NCBI RefSeq assembly: GCF_000717715.1 | Contig: NZ_JOAI01000054.1 | Coordinates: forward strand, 1 to 64,000 | DNA from: Streptomyces sp. NRRL B-24484 | GTDB taxonomy: Bacteria; Actinomycetota; Actinomycetes; Streptomycetales; Streptomycetaceae | Direction: 5' to 3' | Length of the DNA: 64,000 nucleotides | Position numbers and translations under genes: made by a program | Shown: positions 1 through 7,928 of the stretch, piece after piece | Position numbering within the stretch: position 1 is the first letter of the stretch | Layout: every line of letters begins with the position of its first letter | Notes under the pieces: model-generated | What the model was told of the DNA's origin: nothing | Seen by the model: only the letters and a program-made list of their open reading frames with translations | The model's database searches: none

Positions 1-1
1 C

Positions 2-226
2 CTGCACAGCCCCGAGTCCGCGATCACCTCCGCGATCGTCTTCAACGCCCTGGTCATCGTCGGCCTGATCCCGCTCGCCCTGCGCGGCGTCAAGTACCGG
101 CCGTCGAACGCGAGCTCGTTGCTGGCCCGGAACCTCGGGCTCTACGGCGTGGGCGGCCTGGTCGTCCCGTTCATCGGAATCAAGGCGATCGACCTGGTCG
201 TCCGGTTCGTCCCCGGCCTGAGCTGA
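2..226 (+). CDS. kdpB: KdpB, potassium-transporting P-type ATPase subunit B (C-terminal end only)
   Basis: This is the last 74 codons of a gene that begins before the window. The fragment ends with two hydrophobic segments, the first around [17 protein letters not shown] and the second around [19 protein letters not shown], which matches the end of KdpB, the ATP-hydrolysing subunit of the high-affinity K+ pump KdpFABC in the cytoplasmic membrane. The family is recognised from memory of the conserved C-terminal sequence. The expected partner kdpC follows in the same frame but only as a remnant, so the complex may be non-functional unless another kdpC exists. Nothing can be said about the promoter or the catalytic domain. 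Confidence 0.85.
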   Translation: MHSPESAITSAIVFNALVIVGLIPLALRGVKYRPSNASSLLARNLGLYGVGGLVVPFIGIKAIDLVVRFVPGLS

Positions 227-355
227 GAGGTCACGCCAACCGAGCAGCTCGACCGGCTGATCGGCAGGTACACCGAGGGCCGCTCGCTCGGCTTCCTCGG
301 CCAGGCCGGCGTCAACGTCGTCCTGCTCAACAGGGCCCTGAGCGGCCTCGGGTGA
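227..355 (+). pseudogene. kdpC: kdpC remnant, last ~42 codons only
   Basis: Directly after the kdpB stop, and in the same frame, the sequence reads ...YTEGRSLGFLGQAGVNVV..LN.AL and stops at 353-355. That is the conserved C-terminal block of KdpC (pattern TEGRTLGFLGEPRVNVLxLNLAL), a subunit normally about 190-220 residues long. The N-terminal membrane anchor and most of the periplasmic domain are missing, and no start codon or ribosome binding site precedes the block. The simplest reading is a deletion that removed some 150 codons and joined the KdpC tail to the kdpB stop. A collapse in assembly could give the same picture. The closing dipeptide and several usually conserved positions (E-P-R to Q-A-G) also differ, consistent with decay. 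Confidence 0.75.
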
Positions 356-415
356 CGACAGCCCGGCGGCGGCGCCGGGCGGCCCGGACGGGGAGTAGCG
401 TTCACGCTCCTTCAT

Positions 416-538
416 TGCAACGCTTGTCGGGCGTGACGTTGCGTTAGATCTTCGACTTTTGCAACGATTTATCGGTGTTGACCTGCTGATATAGGTATTT
501 GATGCAACGACTTGGTTGCCGTGACTTGGAATGCAACG
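416..538. promoter_or_regulatory. Array of TGCAACG boxes upstream of the DUF4097 gene
   Basis: In the 231-bp gap before the DUF4097 gene the heptamer TGCAACG occurs at 416-422, 460-466, 503-509 and 532-538, and its complement CGTTGC at 438-443. Starts are 44, 43 and 29 bp apart. The stretch is also AT-rich for this genome. Repeated spaced heptamers ahead of a gene are typical of a multi-site operator; the regulator is not identifiable from the window. Confidence 0.5.
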
Positions 539-586
539 TAGCGTTTCCGATGTCAGAAACCATCAGGGCCAGTCGAGGAGAGCACG

Positions 587-1258
587 ATGCACACGTTCAA
601 CACCCCCGCCCCGGTCGCCGTCGTCCTGGACGTCCCCGCGGGCCGCGTCCGGGTCGCCGCCGCCGACCGCACGGACACCGTCGTCGAGGTGCTGCCCGCG
701 GACGCCTCGAAGGGCCGCGACGTGAAGGCGGCCGAGCTGATCGAGGTCTCCCACCGCGACGGAGTGCTGCGGATCGAGGCGCCCGCGGCGAAGAACCGGA
801 TCCTGGGCACCTCCGGCTCCGTCGAGGTGACCGTCCACCTGCCCGCCGGCTCCCGGGTCGACGCGAAGGGCGCCGCCGCCGACTTCCGCAGCACCGGGCG
901 GCTCGGCGAGGTCACCGTCGAGATCGCCCAGGGCCCGGTCGAACTCGACGAGGCGTCGGCGGCCCGCCTCACCCTCCAGTCCGGCGACGTCACGGTCGGC
1001 CGCCTCACCGGCCCCGCCGAGATCAGCACCCAGCAGGGCGACCTCCGCATCGCCGAGGCCGTCCGCGGAGCCCTCGCGCTGCGCACCGGGTCCGGCCGGA
1101 TCGAGGTCGGCGTCGCCCGCGGGGTCTCCGCCTCGCTGGACGCCGGCACCGCCTTCGGCCGGATCACCAACGCCCTGAAGAACACCGACGGCGCCGGCGC
1201 CGCCGTCACCGTCCGCGCCACCACCACGCACGGCGACATCACCGCCCGCAGCCTCTGA
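587..1258 (+). CDS. DUF4097 family beta-strand repeat protein
   Basis: A 223-residue protein of short repeated beta strands with alternating Val/Gly/Asp/Thr (for example GRVRVAAADRTDTVVEVLP and SGDVTVGRLTGPAEISTQQGD), which is the look of the DUF4097 (putative adhesin/right-handed beta-helix) family. There is no signal peptide or membrane segment, so it is predicted cytoplasmic. The ATG at 587 has a clear GAGGAGAG ribosome binding site 6 bases upstream. The biochemical role of the family is not established. It stands alone between a gap holding repeated TGCAACG boxes and a serine hydrolase gene 116 bp downstream, so it could be either monocistronic or the first gene of a pair. Confidence 0.85.
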   Translation: MHTFNTPAPVAVVLDVPAGRVRVAAADRTDTVVEVLPADASKGRDVKAAELIEVSHRDGVLRIEAPAAKNRILGTSGSVEVTVHLPAGSRVDAKGAAADFRSTGRLGEVTVEIAQGPVELDEASAARLTLQSGDVTVGRLTGPAEISTQQGDLRIAEAVRGALALRTGSGRIEVGVARGVSASLDAGTAFGRITNALKNTDGAGAAVTVRATTTHGDITARSL

Positions 1259-1374
1259 ACACCGCCGACCGGCCGGCCGGACCGCGGGAGGTGCACGGCA
1301 CCTCCCGCGGCGCGGCGGGCGAATCCGTACGAAGCCGTACCCCAGACGTTCCGTCACGAGACGAGGAGACGACC

Positions 1375-2508
1375 ATGAGTGAATCCCTGCGCACCGCCGA
1401 GAACCCGGCCGGGCAGGACCGTCCGGATCTGCAGCAGGCCGTCCAGGACTTCGTCGACGCCGGGTTCGCCGGGGTGCAGATGCGGGTGCACGACGAGCGG
1501 GGCGCGTGGTCCGGCACCGCCGGGGTGCGCAAGCTCGGGGAGGCGGAACCGCCACCGGTGGACGGGCGGTTCTGGGTCGGCAGCACCACCAAGACCTTCG
1601 TCGCGACCCTGGTGCTCCAGCTGGTCGCGGACCGGTCGCTCGGGCTGGACGACCCGGTGGCCGACCACCTGCCCGACCTCGGACTGGACGGCCGGATCAC
1701 CGTGCGGATGCTGCTCCGGCACACCAGCGGGCTGGCCGGGTACACCGGCGACCTCGGCCCCGACGGGACCTTCGTGCCGGGCCTCCCCGCGGTGGGCAAG
1801 CCGTGGGTGGACAACCGGTTCCGCACCTACCGGCCGGAGGAACTCGTCCGGTTCGCCCTGGCGAAGCCGGCGCGGTTCGAGCCCGGGACGGACCAGAGCT
1901 ACTCCAACACCAACTACACCCTGGCCGTGCTGCTGATCGAGGAGGTCGCCGGGCGCCCGTACGCCGAGCAGATGCGGCTGCGGATCCTCGGGCCGCTCGG
2001 GCTGACCGACACCGCGGTGCCCGGCGACTCGCCGGACCTGCCCGTGCCGCACGCCCACGGCTACTACCGCTACCAGGACGGCGACCAGTGGAAGGTCGTC
2101 GACGTCACCCGCCAGAACCTCAGCCTGCTGACCGGCGCCGGCGACATGATCTCCAGTACGCGGGACCTCCACGCGTTCGTCTCCGCGCTGCTGCGCGGCG
2201 AGCTTCTGCCCGCCCCGCTGCTGGCGGAGATGCGCACACCGCACGGCGTGCTCGGCTACGGCCTCGGGCTGTTCGTGCAGGACCTCGGCCCGGACGGCGG
2301 TACCGTCGTCCACCACAACGGCGGGGCCCCCGGGGGATACGGCGCGCTGATGATCGCCAGCCCCGACGGCAGCAGGACCCTCACCGCCGGACTGACCACC
2401 GGCGACGCCGCCGTCGACCCGGCACAGGCGTTCCCGGCGGCGCTGGACAGGCTCATCAGGACGGTGTTCGGCAGTGGGCGGGCCGCGCCGGATCCGCTCC
2501 ACCCCTGA
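1375..2508 (+). CDS. Serine hydrolase of the beta-lactamase / D-alanyl-D-alanine carboxypeptidase (class C, S12) family
   Basis: A 377-residue protein with the three penicillin-recognising motifs: S-T-T-K around residues 70-73 (nucleophile Ser70), Y-S-N around 176-178, and an HHNGG motif near the end in place of KTG. No signal peptide is visible, so it is probably an intracellular esterase/peptidase-like member rather than a secreted beta-lactamase; substrate unknown. The ATG at 1375 is chosen because GAGGAG lies just upstream. An open frame continues to 499 but its upstream part overlaps the DUF4097 gene in another frame and is spurious. After the stop there is a short AT-rich run (AAATATGTAAATAA) unlike the surrounding DNA. 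Confidence 0.9.
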   Translation: MSESLRTAENPAGQDRPDLQQAVQDFVDAGFAGVQMRVHDERGAWSGTAGVRKLGEAEPPPVDGRFWVGSTTKTFVATLVLQLVADRSLGLDDPVADHLPDLGLDGRITVRMLLRHTSGLAGYTGDLGPDGTFVPGLPAVGKPWVDNRFRTYRPEELVRFALAKPARFEPGTDQSYSNTNYTLAVLLIEEVAGRPYAEQMRLRILGPLGLTDTAVPGDSPDLPVPHAHGYYRYQDGDQWKVVDVTRQNLSLLTGAGDMISSTRDLHAFVSALLRGELLPAPLLAEMRTPHGVLGYGLGLFVQDLGPDGGTVVHHNGGAPGGYGALMIASPDGSRTLTAGLTTGDAAVDPAQAFPAALDRLIRTVFGSGRAAPDPLHP

Positions 2509-2762
2509 AAGAGTGTAAATATGTAAATAACTGGCTTGAGGCGGCTGGCCGACTCCCGGCCCCGGGAGGGTGACCGTCCGCTCGACGCCGCCCGTCGCCG
2601 TCGGTGACCGTCCCCCGCGACGAGGCGCCGATCGGGGTGCGGCGGGCGGGCCGGGGGCGACGGTGCGGGGCGGCTTCCCGGGTATGGGGGAGGGGGTCAC
2701 TTACGCTGGCCTGGTCCTCCGCCGGTCCGGTCCGGTGCCCTTGTGCTGACGGGAGTGCAACG

Positions 2763-4593
2763 GTGGTCTCTGTTCCGTCGGGCCAGGGCGCGGCACCGTC
2801 CAGACGGGTGCGGTTCCGCGCCTGGATGCTCGAGGGCATGGCGGACACCGCCAAGCAGCACCCCGGCCCGCACGCGGAACTCCCCGAGGGACACGGCCAG
2901 CGCTGGTGGCGCGTCATGTGCCTGACGGGCCTGGACTACTTCTCGACCCTCGGCTACCAGCCCGGCATCGCGGCCCTCGCGGCCGGCGTGGTCTCCCCGC
3001 TGGCGACCATCGTGCTCGTCCTCGTCACCCTGTGCGGTGCACTGCCGGTGTACCGCCGGGTGGCGAAGGAGAGCCCGCACGGCGAGGGCTCGATCGCCAT
3101 GCTGGAACGGCTGCTGAGCTTCTGGCAGGGCAAGCTGTTCGTGCTGGCGCTGCTGGGCTTCGCCGCCACCGACTTCCTCATCACGATCACGCTCTCCGCC
3201 GCCGACGCGACCGCCCACATGGTCGAGAACCCGCACCTGACCAGCAGTCTGCAGGGCCGCGAGGTGCTGATCACGCTGCTGCTGATCGCCCTGCTCGGCG
3301 CCGTCTTCCTCAAGGGGTTCGGCGAGGCCATCGGCGTCGCGGTGGTCCTGGTCGCCGTCTACCTGGCGCTGAACGTGGTGGTGGTGGCGACCGGCCTGGT
3401 GAAGGTGCTCGCCGACCCCGACCTGATCACCGACTGGACGCACGCGCTGACCGCCGAGCACGGCAACGTGGTCGCGATGATCGGCGTCTCGCTGATCGTC
3501 TTCCCGAAGCTCGCGCTCGGCCTCTCCGGCTTCGAGAAAGCTGCTCACCACCGCCGCCGTGATCATGAGCGTCTTCCTGATCACCAGTAGCTTCATCACC
3601 ACCCTGCTGATCCCCGCCCCCGCCTTCCAGCCGGGCGGGGCAGCCAACGGCCGGGCCCTCGCCTACCTCGCCCACGAGTACCTCGGCACCGCCTTCGGCA
3701 CCGTCTACGACATCTCCACCATCGCCATCCTCTGGTTCGCCGGCGCCTCGGCGATGGCCGGCATGCTCAACCTGATGCCGCGCTACCTGCCGCGCTACGG
3801 CATGGCCCCGCACTGGGCGCGGGCCGTCCGCCCGACCGTCCTGGTGCTGACCGCGGTCGCCTTCCTGGTCACCTGGATCTTCGACGCGAGCGTCGACAAG
3901 CAGGGCGGCGCGTACGCGACCGGCGTCCTCGTGCTGATCAGCTCGGCCGCCGTGGCCGTCACCATCGCAGCCCGCCGGGCCGGCCAGCACCGCTGGACGA
4001 TCGGCTTCGCGGTGATCGCCGCGGTCTTCCTCTACACCACGGGCGCGAACATCGCCGAACGGCCCGACGGCGTGAAGATCGGTGCCTGCTTCATCGCGGC
4101 GATCGTGCTGATCTCGCTCGCCTCCCGGCTCGCCCGCGCCTTCGAACTGCGGGTCACCGACGTCGTGTTCGACACCCTGGCCGACCGGTTCGTCCGCGAT
4201 GCCACGCACCGGGAGATCCGGCTGATCGCCAACGAGCCGCACCGCCGCGACCTCGCCGAGTACCGCGACAAGCTGCACCAGATCCGCACGGACAACGCCA
4301 TCCCCACCGAGGACGGCCTGGTCTTCGTCGAGGTGACCGTCCGGGACCCGTCCGACTTCGAGGCCGAACTGCGGGTGCACGGCGCGGTGCTGCACGACCG
4401 CTTCCGGGTGCTCACCCTGGAGCACTCCAGCGTCCCCAACGCGCTGGCCGCGCTGCTGCTGCACGTCCGCGACTCGACCGGGCAGCAGCCGCACATCTAC
4501 TTCGAGTGGACCGAGGGCAACCCGTTCGCCCAGTTCCTGCGGTTCTTCCTGTTCGGCCAGGGCGAGGTCGCCCCGCCTGCTCGCCGGCCGCGG
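2763..4593 (+). pseudogene. APC-family permease, disrupted by an internal deletion/frameshift and a lost 3' end
   Basis: A GTG at 2763 (GGGAG upstream) opens a membrane protein with [22 protein letters not shown] and multiple transmembrane helices, matching the long APC permeases with a cytoplasmic tail found in actinomycetes. The first frame ends its homology at ...LGLSGFE (3536). The second half resumes in the +1 frame at [11 protein letters not shown] (3538). About 20-25 residues normally present between these blocks are absent, so a deletion not divisible by three occurred. The C-terminal soluble part is recognisable to about GEVAP (4578), after which the frame runs without a plausible end through the antisense Usp gene to 4845, suggesting a second lesion. 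Either real decay or a consensus error; two lesions favour real decay or a difficult assembly region. Confidence 0.75.
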
Positions 4594-4594
4594 G

Positions 4595-5044
4595 TCAGGC
4601 CGCGGCGGCCCGGGCCGGCACGGGACCGGACATCCGGCGCGGCAGGCGTACGGCGAGGACCGGGCAGCGCGCCCGGGCCCGGCAGAGCGCGGCCGGCGAG
4701 GCGTGCAGCAGCCGGGCGAGGCGGCTCCCGCCCTCGCCGACCACGATCAGGTCACCCGGCGCGGCGGCCGCGACCAGCGCCGCACCGAGCCCGCCCCGGA
4801 CCACGGCAGGACGGATCACCAGACCGGCCGGGTACCCGCCGGTGACCCGGGCGAAGGACTCGTCCACGCGCCGCCGCGCCGACCGCTCCGCGCCCGACCG
4901 GGGACGCCGCGCCGGCCCGACCCAGGTGGAGACCGCCACCAGGACGGCCTCCCGCCGGCCCGCCTCCCGGACGGCCCGCTCCAGCGCGGCGAGGCTCTCC
5001 GGCGATCCGTCCAGGCCCACCACCACCCGTACTGCTCCGGCCAT
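4595..5044 (-). CDS. Single-domain universal stress protein (UspA family)
   Basis: A 149-residue Usp-fold protein starting [21 protein letters not shown] and ending with the nucleotide-loop region ([17 protein letters not shown] then CPVLAVR). The usual G-x2-G-x9-G-(S/T) ATP signature is only loosely kept, so ATP binding is uncertain. The ATG at 5044 is chosen because AAGGAGG lies 10 bases upstream; a longer frame from 5242 lacks a ribosome binding site. It is convergent with the damaged permease and next to a DevS-like kinase gene, a context common for hypoxia/redox-responsive Usp genes. A degenerate palindrome GGGCC-N4-CGCCC sits at 5098-5111, 53 bp upstream of the start. Confidence 0.85.
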   Translation of the reverse strand: MAGAVRVVVGLDGSPESLAALERAVREAGRREAVLVAVSTWVGPARRPRSGAERSARRRVDESFARVTGGYPAGLVIRPAVVRGGLGAALVAAAAPGDLIVVGEGGSRLARLLHASPAALCRARARCPVLAVRLPRRMSGPVPARAAAA

Positions 5045-5560
5045 GACCGATGCGCCTCCTTCGACAGCCCCCGCACCTCCAATGGGACGCCCCCGGCGGG
5101 CCGCGACGCCCGCGGTTGACGCGATCCTGACGGCCGCGGCCCGATCCCTGACGGGATCTCGACGCCCGGCGCGGCCAGCCGGGAGCAGGGCGTCGGAGTG
5201 CGCCCGCGCGGACCGGTGCGGGGACGGCGGATCGATGGGCATGTATTCGGAGGTGCGGACCCCGGCGGCCCGCTCGTCACGCCCCCTGCGTGTGCCGTTC
5301 GGTCCGTCCCGTCCTCACCGTGCCCCGTCCGCAGCTCCGGCACGACCCGACACGCTCCACCTGGCCGCCGCCCCGTGGCCCGGGCCGTCCGACCGGACTC
5401 CTCCCACGTGGGCCGCTCCGGCACGGCGTCCGCCGACCGGGAGCGGCAGCCTGCCGCCGTGACCCCGACGCGCCGTCCCGCGGTCTCGCGCGGACGGCCC
5501 GTCAGTACCCGCTGTGTCTGCAAGAATCGATCCTCCGGTGGCGAAGGGTGAGGAGACCCG
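5045..5560. other. 516-bp gap between divergent Usp and histidine kinase genes
   Basis: No convincing gene: the open frames here have random-looking Arg/Pro/Ser-rich products. It should hold the promoters of both divergent genes. The only structured site I can point to is the imperfect inverted repeat GGGCC-GCGA-CGCCC at 5098-5111, close to the Usp start. Confidence 0.5.
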
Positions 5561-7297
5561 GTGGGCGAGGACGCGATGAGGGCGCGGATCCCGCAGTTGA
5601 GGCTGGACGAGCTGCTGGAGGAACTGCAGGCCCGGATCGACGCCGCCCGCGGCACCCGGGACCGCGTGCACAGCCTGCTGGAGGCGGTGCTCTCCGTCGG
5701 CCGCGAACTCGACCTCACCCACGTGCTGCGGCGGATCGTCGAGGCGGCCGCCGTCCTCGTCGACGCCAAGTACGCGGCCCTGGGGGTGATCGGCCCGGAC
5801 GGCGAGACGCTCTCGCAGTTCCTCACCGTCGGGCTCGGCGCGGAGGACATCGCCCACATCGGCCCGTACCCGACCGGCAAGGGCATCCTCGGCGAGCTGA
5901 TCCGCCGGCCCGAGGCGCTCCGGCTGCAGGACCTCGCCGCCCACCCCGCCTCGCACGGCTGCCCCGCGCACCACCCCGTGATGCGGACCTTCCTCGGCGT
6001 GCCCGTCCGGGTCCGCGACGAGGTCTTCGGCAACCTCTACCTCACCGACAAGCGCAACGGCGAGGGCTTCGACGCCGACGACGAGTCCGTCATCTCCACC
6101 CTGGCCGTGGCCGCCGGGGTCGCGATCGACAACGCCCGGCTCTACGAGGAGGCGCAGCGCCAGCAGCGCTGGCTGGCGGTGAGCGCCGAGATCACCCGCA
6201 GTCTGCTCTCCGGTACCTCCCGCGCGCACGTCGTCGAGCTGATCGCCCAGCGGGCGATGGCCATCACCGGCGCCGAACTCGCCGACATGTCCGCCCCGAC
6301 CGGGGACGGCCAGGCGCTGCGCGTCGAACTCGCCCTCGGCGGTGACACCGCGGCCCGGCTGGGCCGGCTGCTGCCGCTGGACGGTTCGCTGCCCGGCCGG
6401 GCGGTCACCGTCGGCCACCCGGTGAGCACGACGGCTCTGGCGGGTGAGCAGCGGACCGACGGCGGGCAGGCGGGCGGACCGGCGGGCGGCCCGACCGGGT
6501 ACCGCGGCCTCGGGCCGGCCGTGGCCGTGCCGATCGGCCGTCAGGAGGGCGACATCCAGGGCGTGCTGCTGCTCGCCCGGCGGACGGGCGAGGCCGCCTT
6601 CACCGACCGTGAGACGGGCCCGCTCTCCGGCTTCGCCGACCAGGCGGCACTCGCCCTGGAGCTGGCCGAACGCCGCCGCGACGCCGAGCAGTTGGCGATG
6701 CTGGAGGACCGCGACCGGATCGCCCGCGACCTGCACGACCTGGCCATCCAGCGGCTGTTCGCGACCGGTATGACGCTGCAGAGCGCTGCCCGGGTGATCG
6801 AGCACACCGGCGCCTCCGACCGGGTGCTGCGGGCGGTCGCCGACCTCGACGAGACCATCAAGATCATCAGGTCGACCATCTTCGGGCTGCGTGCCCGCGA
6901 GGACTCCCGACAGGGGCTGCGGTCGCGGGTGGTCGCCGCGGTGGGGGAGGCCCAGTCGGCCCTCGGCTTCGCCCCGCGGCTCAGCATGGAGGGCCTGCTC
7001 GACACCGACGTGCCGCTGCGGCTCGCGGACGAGGTGGTGGCCGTGCTCGGCGAGGCGCTCAGCAACGCGGCCCGGCACGCCGGGGCGGGCCGGGTCGAGG
7101 TGGTGCTGCAGGCGACCGGCAAGCAGGTCGTGCTCACCGTGCAGGACGACGGCGTGGGCATTCCCGAGCAGGGCCGGCGCAGCGGACTGCGGAACCTCGC
7201 GGAGCGGGCCCGGGGCGTGGGCGGCGCCTTCGACCTGTCCGCCCCGCAGGACGGCGGCACGCGTCTGGTGTGGTCGGCGCCGCTCGTCCTGGGCTGA
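5561..7297 (+). CDS. Two-component sensor histidine kinase with two GAF domains (DevS/DosT type)
   Basis: 578 residues. Order: an N-terminal helix (LDELLEELQARIDAARGTRDR), GAF1 (about 40-200, with VDAKYAALGVIGPDGE), GAF2 (about 215-365), a HisKA_3 dimerisation helix with the phospho-acceptor His392 in R-D-L-H-D-L-A-I-Q-R-L-F, and a C-terminal HATPase (EALSNAARHA N-box, DDGVGIP G-box, SGLRNLAERARGVGG). This is the layout of DevS/DosT and the streptomycete OsdK kinases, which sense O2/redox through heme in GAF1; heme binding here is an inference. GTG start with GGTGAGGAG upstream. No response regulator gene lies beside it, so the partner is elsewhere. An Ala/Gly/Pro insertion in GAF2 (GGQAGGPAGGPTG) is probably a disordered loop. 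Confidence 0.9.
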   Translation: MGEDAMRARIPQLRLDELLEELQARIDAARGTRDRVHSLLEAVLSVGRELDLTHVLRRIVEAAAVLVDAKYAALGVIGPDGETLSQFLTVGLGAEDIAHIGPYPTGKGILGELIRRPEALRLQDLAAHPASHGCPAHHPVMRTFLGVPVRVRDEVFGNLYLTDKRNGEGFDADDESVISTLAVAAGVAIDNARLYEEAQRQQRWLAVSAEITRSLLSGTSRAHVVELIAQRAMAITGAELADMSAPTGDGQALRVELALGGDTAARLGRLLPLDGSLPGRAVTVGHPVSTTALAGEQRTDGGQAGGPAGGPTGYRGLGPAVAVPIGRQEGDIQGVLLLARRTGEAAFTDRETGPLSGFADQAALALELAERRRDAEQLAMLEDRDRIARDLHDLAIQRLFATGMTLQSAARVIEHTGASDRVLRAVADLDETIKIIRSTIFGLRAREDSRQGLRSRVVAAVGEAQSALGFAPRLSMEGLLDTDVPLRLADEVVAVLGEALSNAARHAGAGRVEVVLQATGKQVVLTVQDDGVGIPEQGRRSGLRNLAERARGVGGAFDLSAPQDGGTRLVWSAPLVLG

Positions 7298-7309
7298 CCC
7301 CGCGCCCGT

Positions 7310-7660
7310 CTACGGGGTGAGGCCGAACTCGCAGCGCAGCGCCCGGTCGGCGCCCAGCAGCCGGATCACCCGGGACGGCTGGCGGGGGATGCCCTGCAGT
7401 ACCACCGAGGCGTCCGCGGCGCAGCGGCCGTTCAGCCGCAGGAAGAGTTCGACGCCGGAGCTGTCGCAGAAGGTCACCGCCGCCAGGTCGAGCACCAGCT
7501 CGCCGCCGCCCCGCTCCAACAGCGGCAGCAGCCTGGGTTCCAGGCGGCCGGCCGAGTGCAGGTCGAGCTCGCCGCGCAGGGCCACCACGGTGCGGCGGCC
7601 GGGGGACTGGCGGCGGACCGAGGCGATCGCGGCCTCGGTGTGCGGAGCGGGAGCGGGCAA
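7310..7660 (-). CDS. STAS-domain protein, putative anti-sigma factor antagonist
   Basis: Contains the STAS core VVALRGELDLHSAGRLEPRL ... LVLDLAAVTFCDSSGVELFLRL, with Ser in the D-S-S-G phosphorylation position. Such proteins release a sigma factor from an anti-sigma kinase. The start is uncertain. TTG at 7660 follows GGAGGCCTCC, fits the family's usual length (116 residues) and gives LPAPAPHTEA as N-terminus. In-frame ATGs at 7753 and 7822 have poorer ribosome binding sites and add Pro/Gly-rich sequence. The C-terminus is slightly longer than usual (LLGADRALRCEFGLTP). It is convergent with the GAF kinase, 12 bp apart, and divergent from the pectinase gene. No cognate kinase or sigma factor is adjacent. 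Confidence 0.8.
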   Translation of the reverse strand: MPAPAPHTEAAIASVRRQSPGRRTVVALRGELDLHSAGRLEPRLLPLLERGGGELVLDLAAVTFCDSSGVELFLRLNGRCAADASVVLQGIPRQPSRVIRLLGADRALRCEFGLTP

Positions 7661-7860
7661 GGAGGCCTCCAGTGCGGTGCGGAGCGTACGGTGCCCTGCC
7701 GCCGTCGGGGGTCCTCGCAAACCCTTCCGGCAGCAGGGCGGCTGACACTCCATCAGATCCGTGCCCGCCGGGGGAGGGCCGAAGGTCCCGGATGACGGCG
7801 GCCGGCCGCCGTCGTCCGGCACGGGTCAGCCGCCGGTCGAGCCCGCGGCGGCGGAAGAAC

Positions 7861-7890
7861 GGCGGCAACCTTCCGCCGGGCGGCGGCAAC
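7861..7890 (+). promoter_or_regulatory. Conserved element ahead of the PL1-CE8 pectinase gene
   Basis: Two direct copies of GGCGGCAAC, at 7861-7869 and 7881-7889, flank a GC spacer. The same arrangement occurs at 10311-10340 ahead of the second pectinase gene with 26 of 30 bases equal. Located 39 bp before the ATG. GGCAAC resembles the AAC-containing -35 element of ECF sigma factors, so a promoter role is possible; a repressor site is the alternative. Confidence 0.45.
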
Positions 7891-7928
7891 CGGGAGGCAG
7901 ACACACCTCCTCACCTTCGGAGACAGCC

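Noticed and set aside
499..1374. Long forward open frame running from 499 into the serine hydrolase gene
   Set aside because: Its first 290 codons give an Arg/Pro/Gly-rich product, overlap the DUF4097 gene in another frame, and have no ribosome binding site. The hydrolase starts at 1375.
5198..5551. 117-codon frame in the Usp-kinase gap
   Set aside because: Product is random-looking (Arg/Pro/Ser), no ribosome site, and the codon bias does not favour G/C at third positions in this frame.
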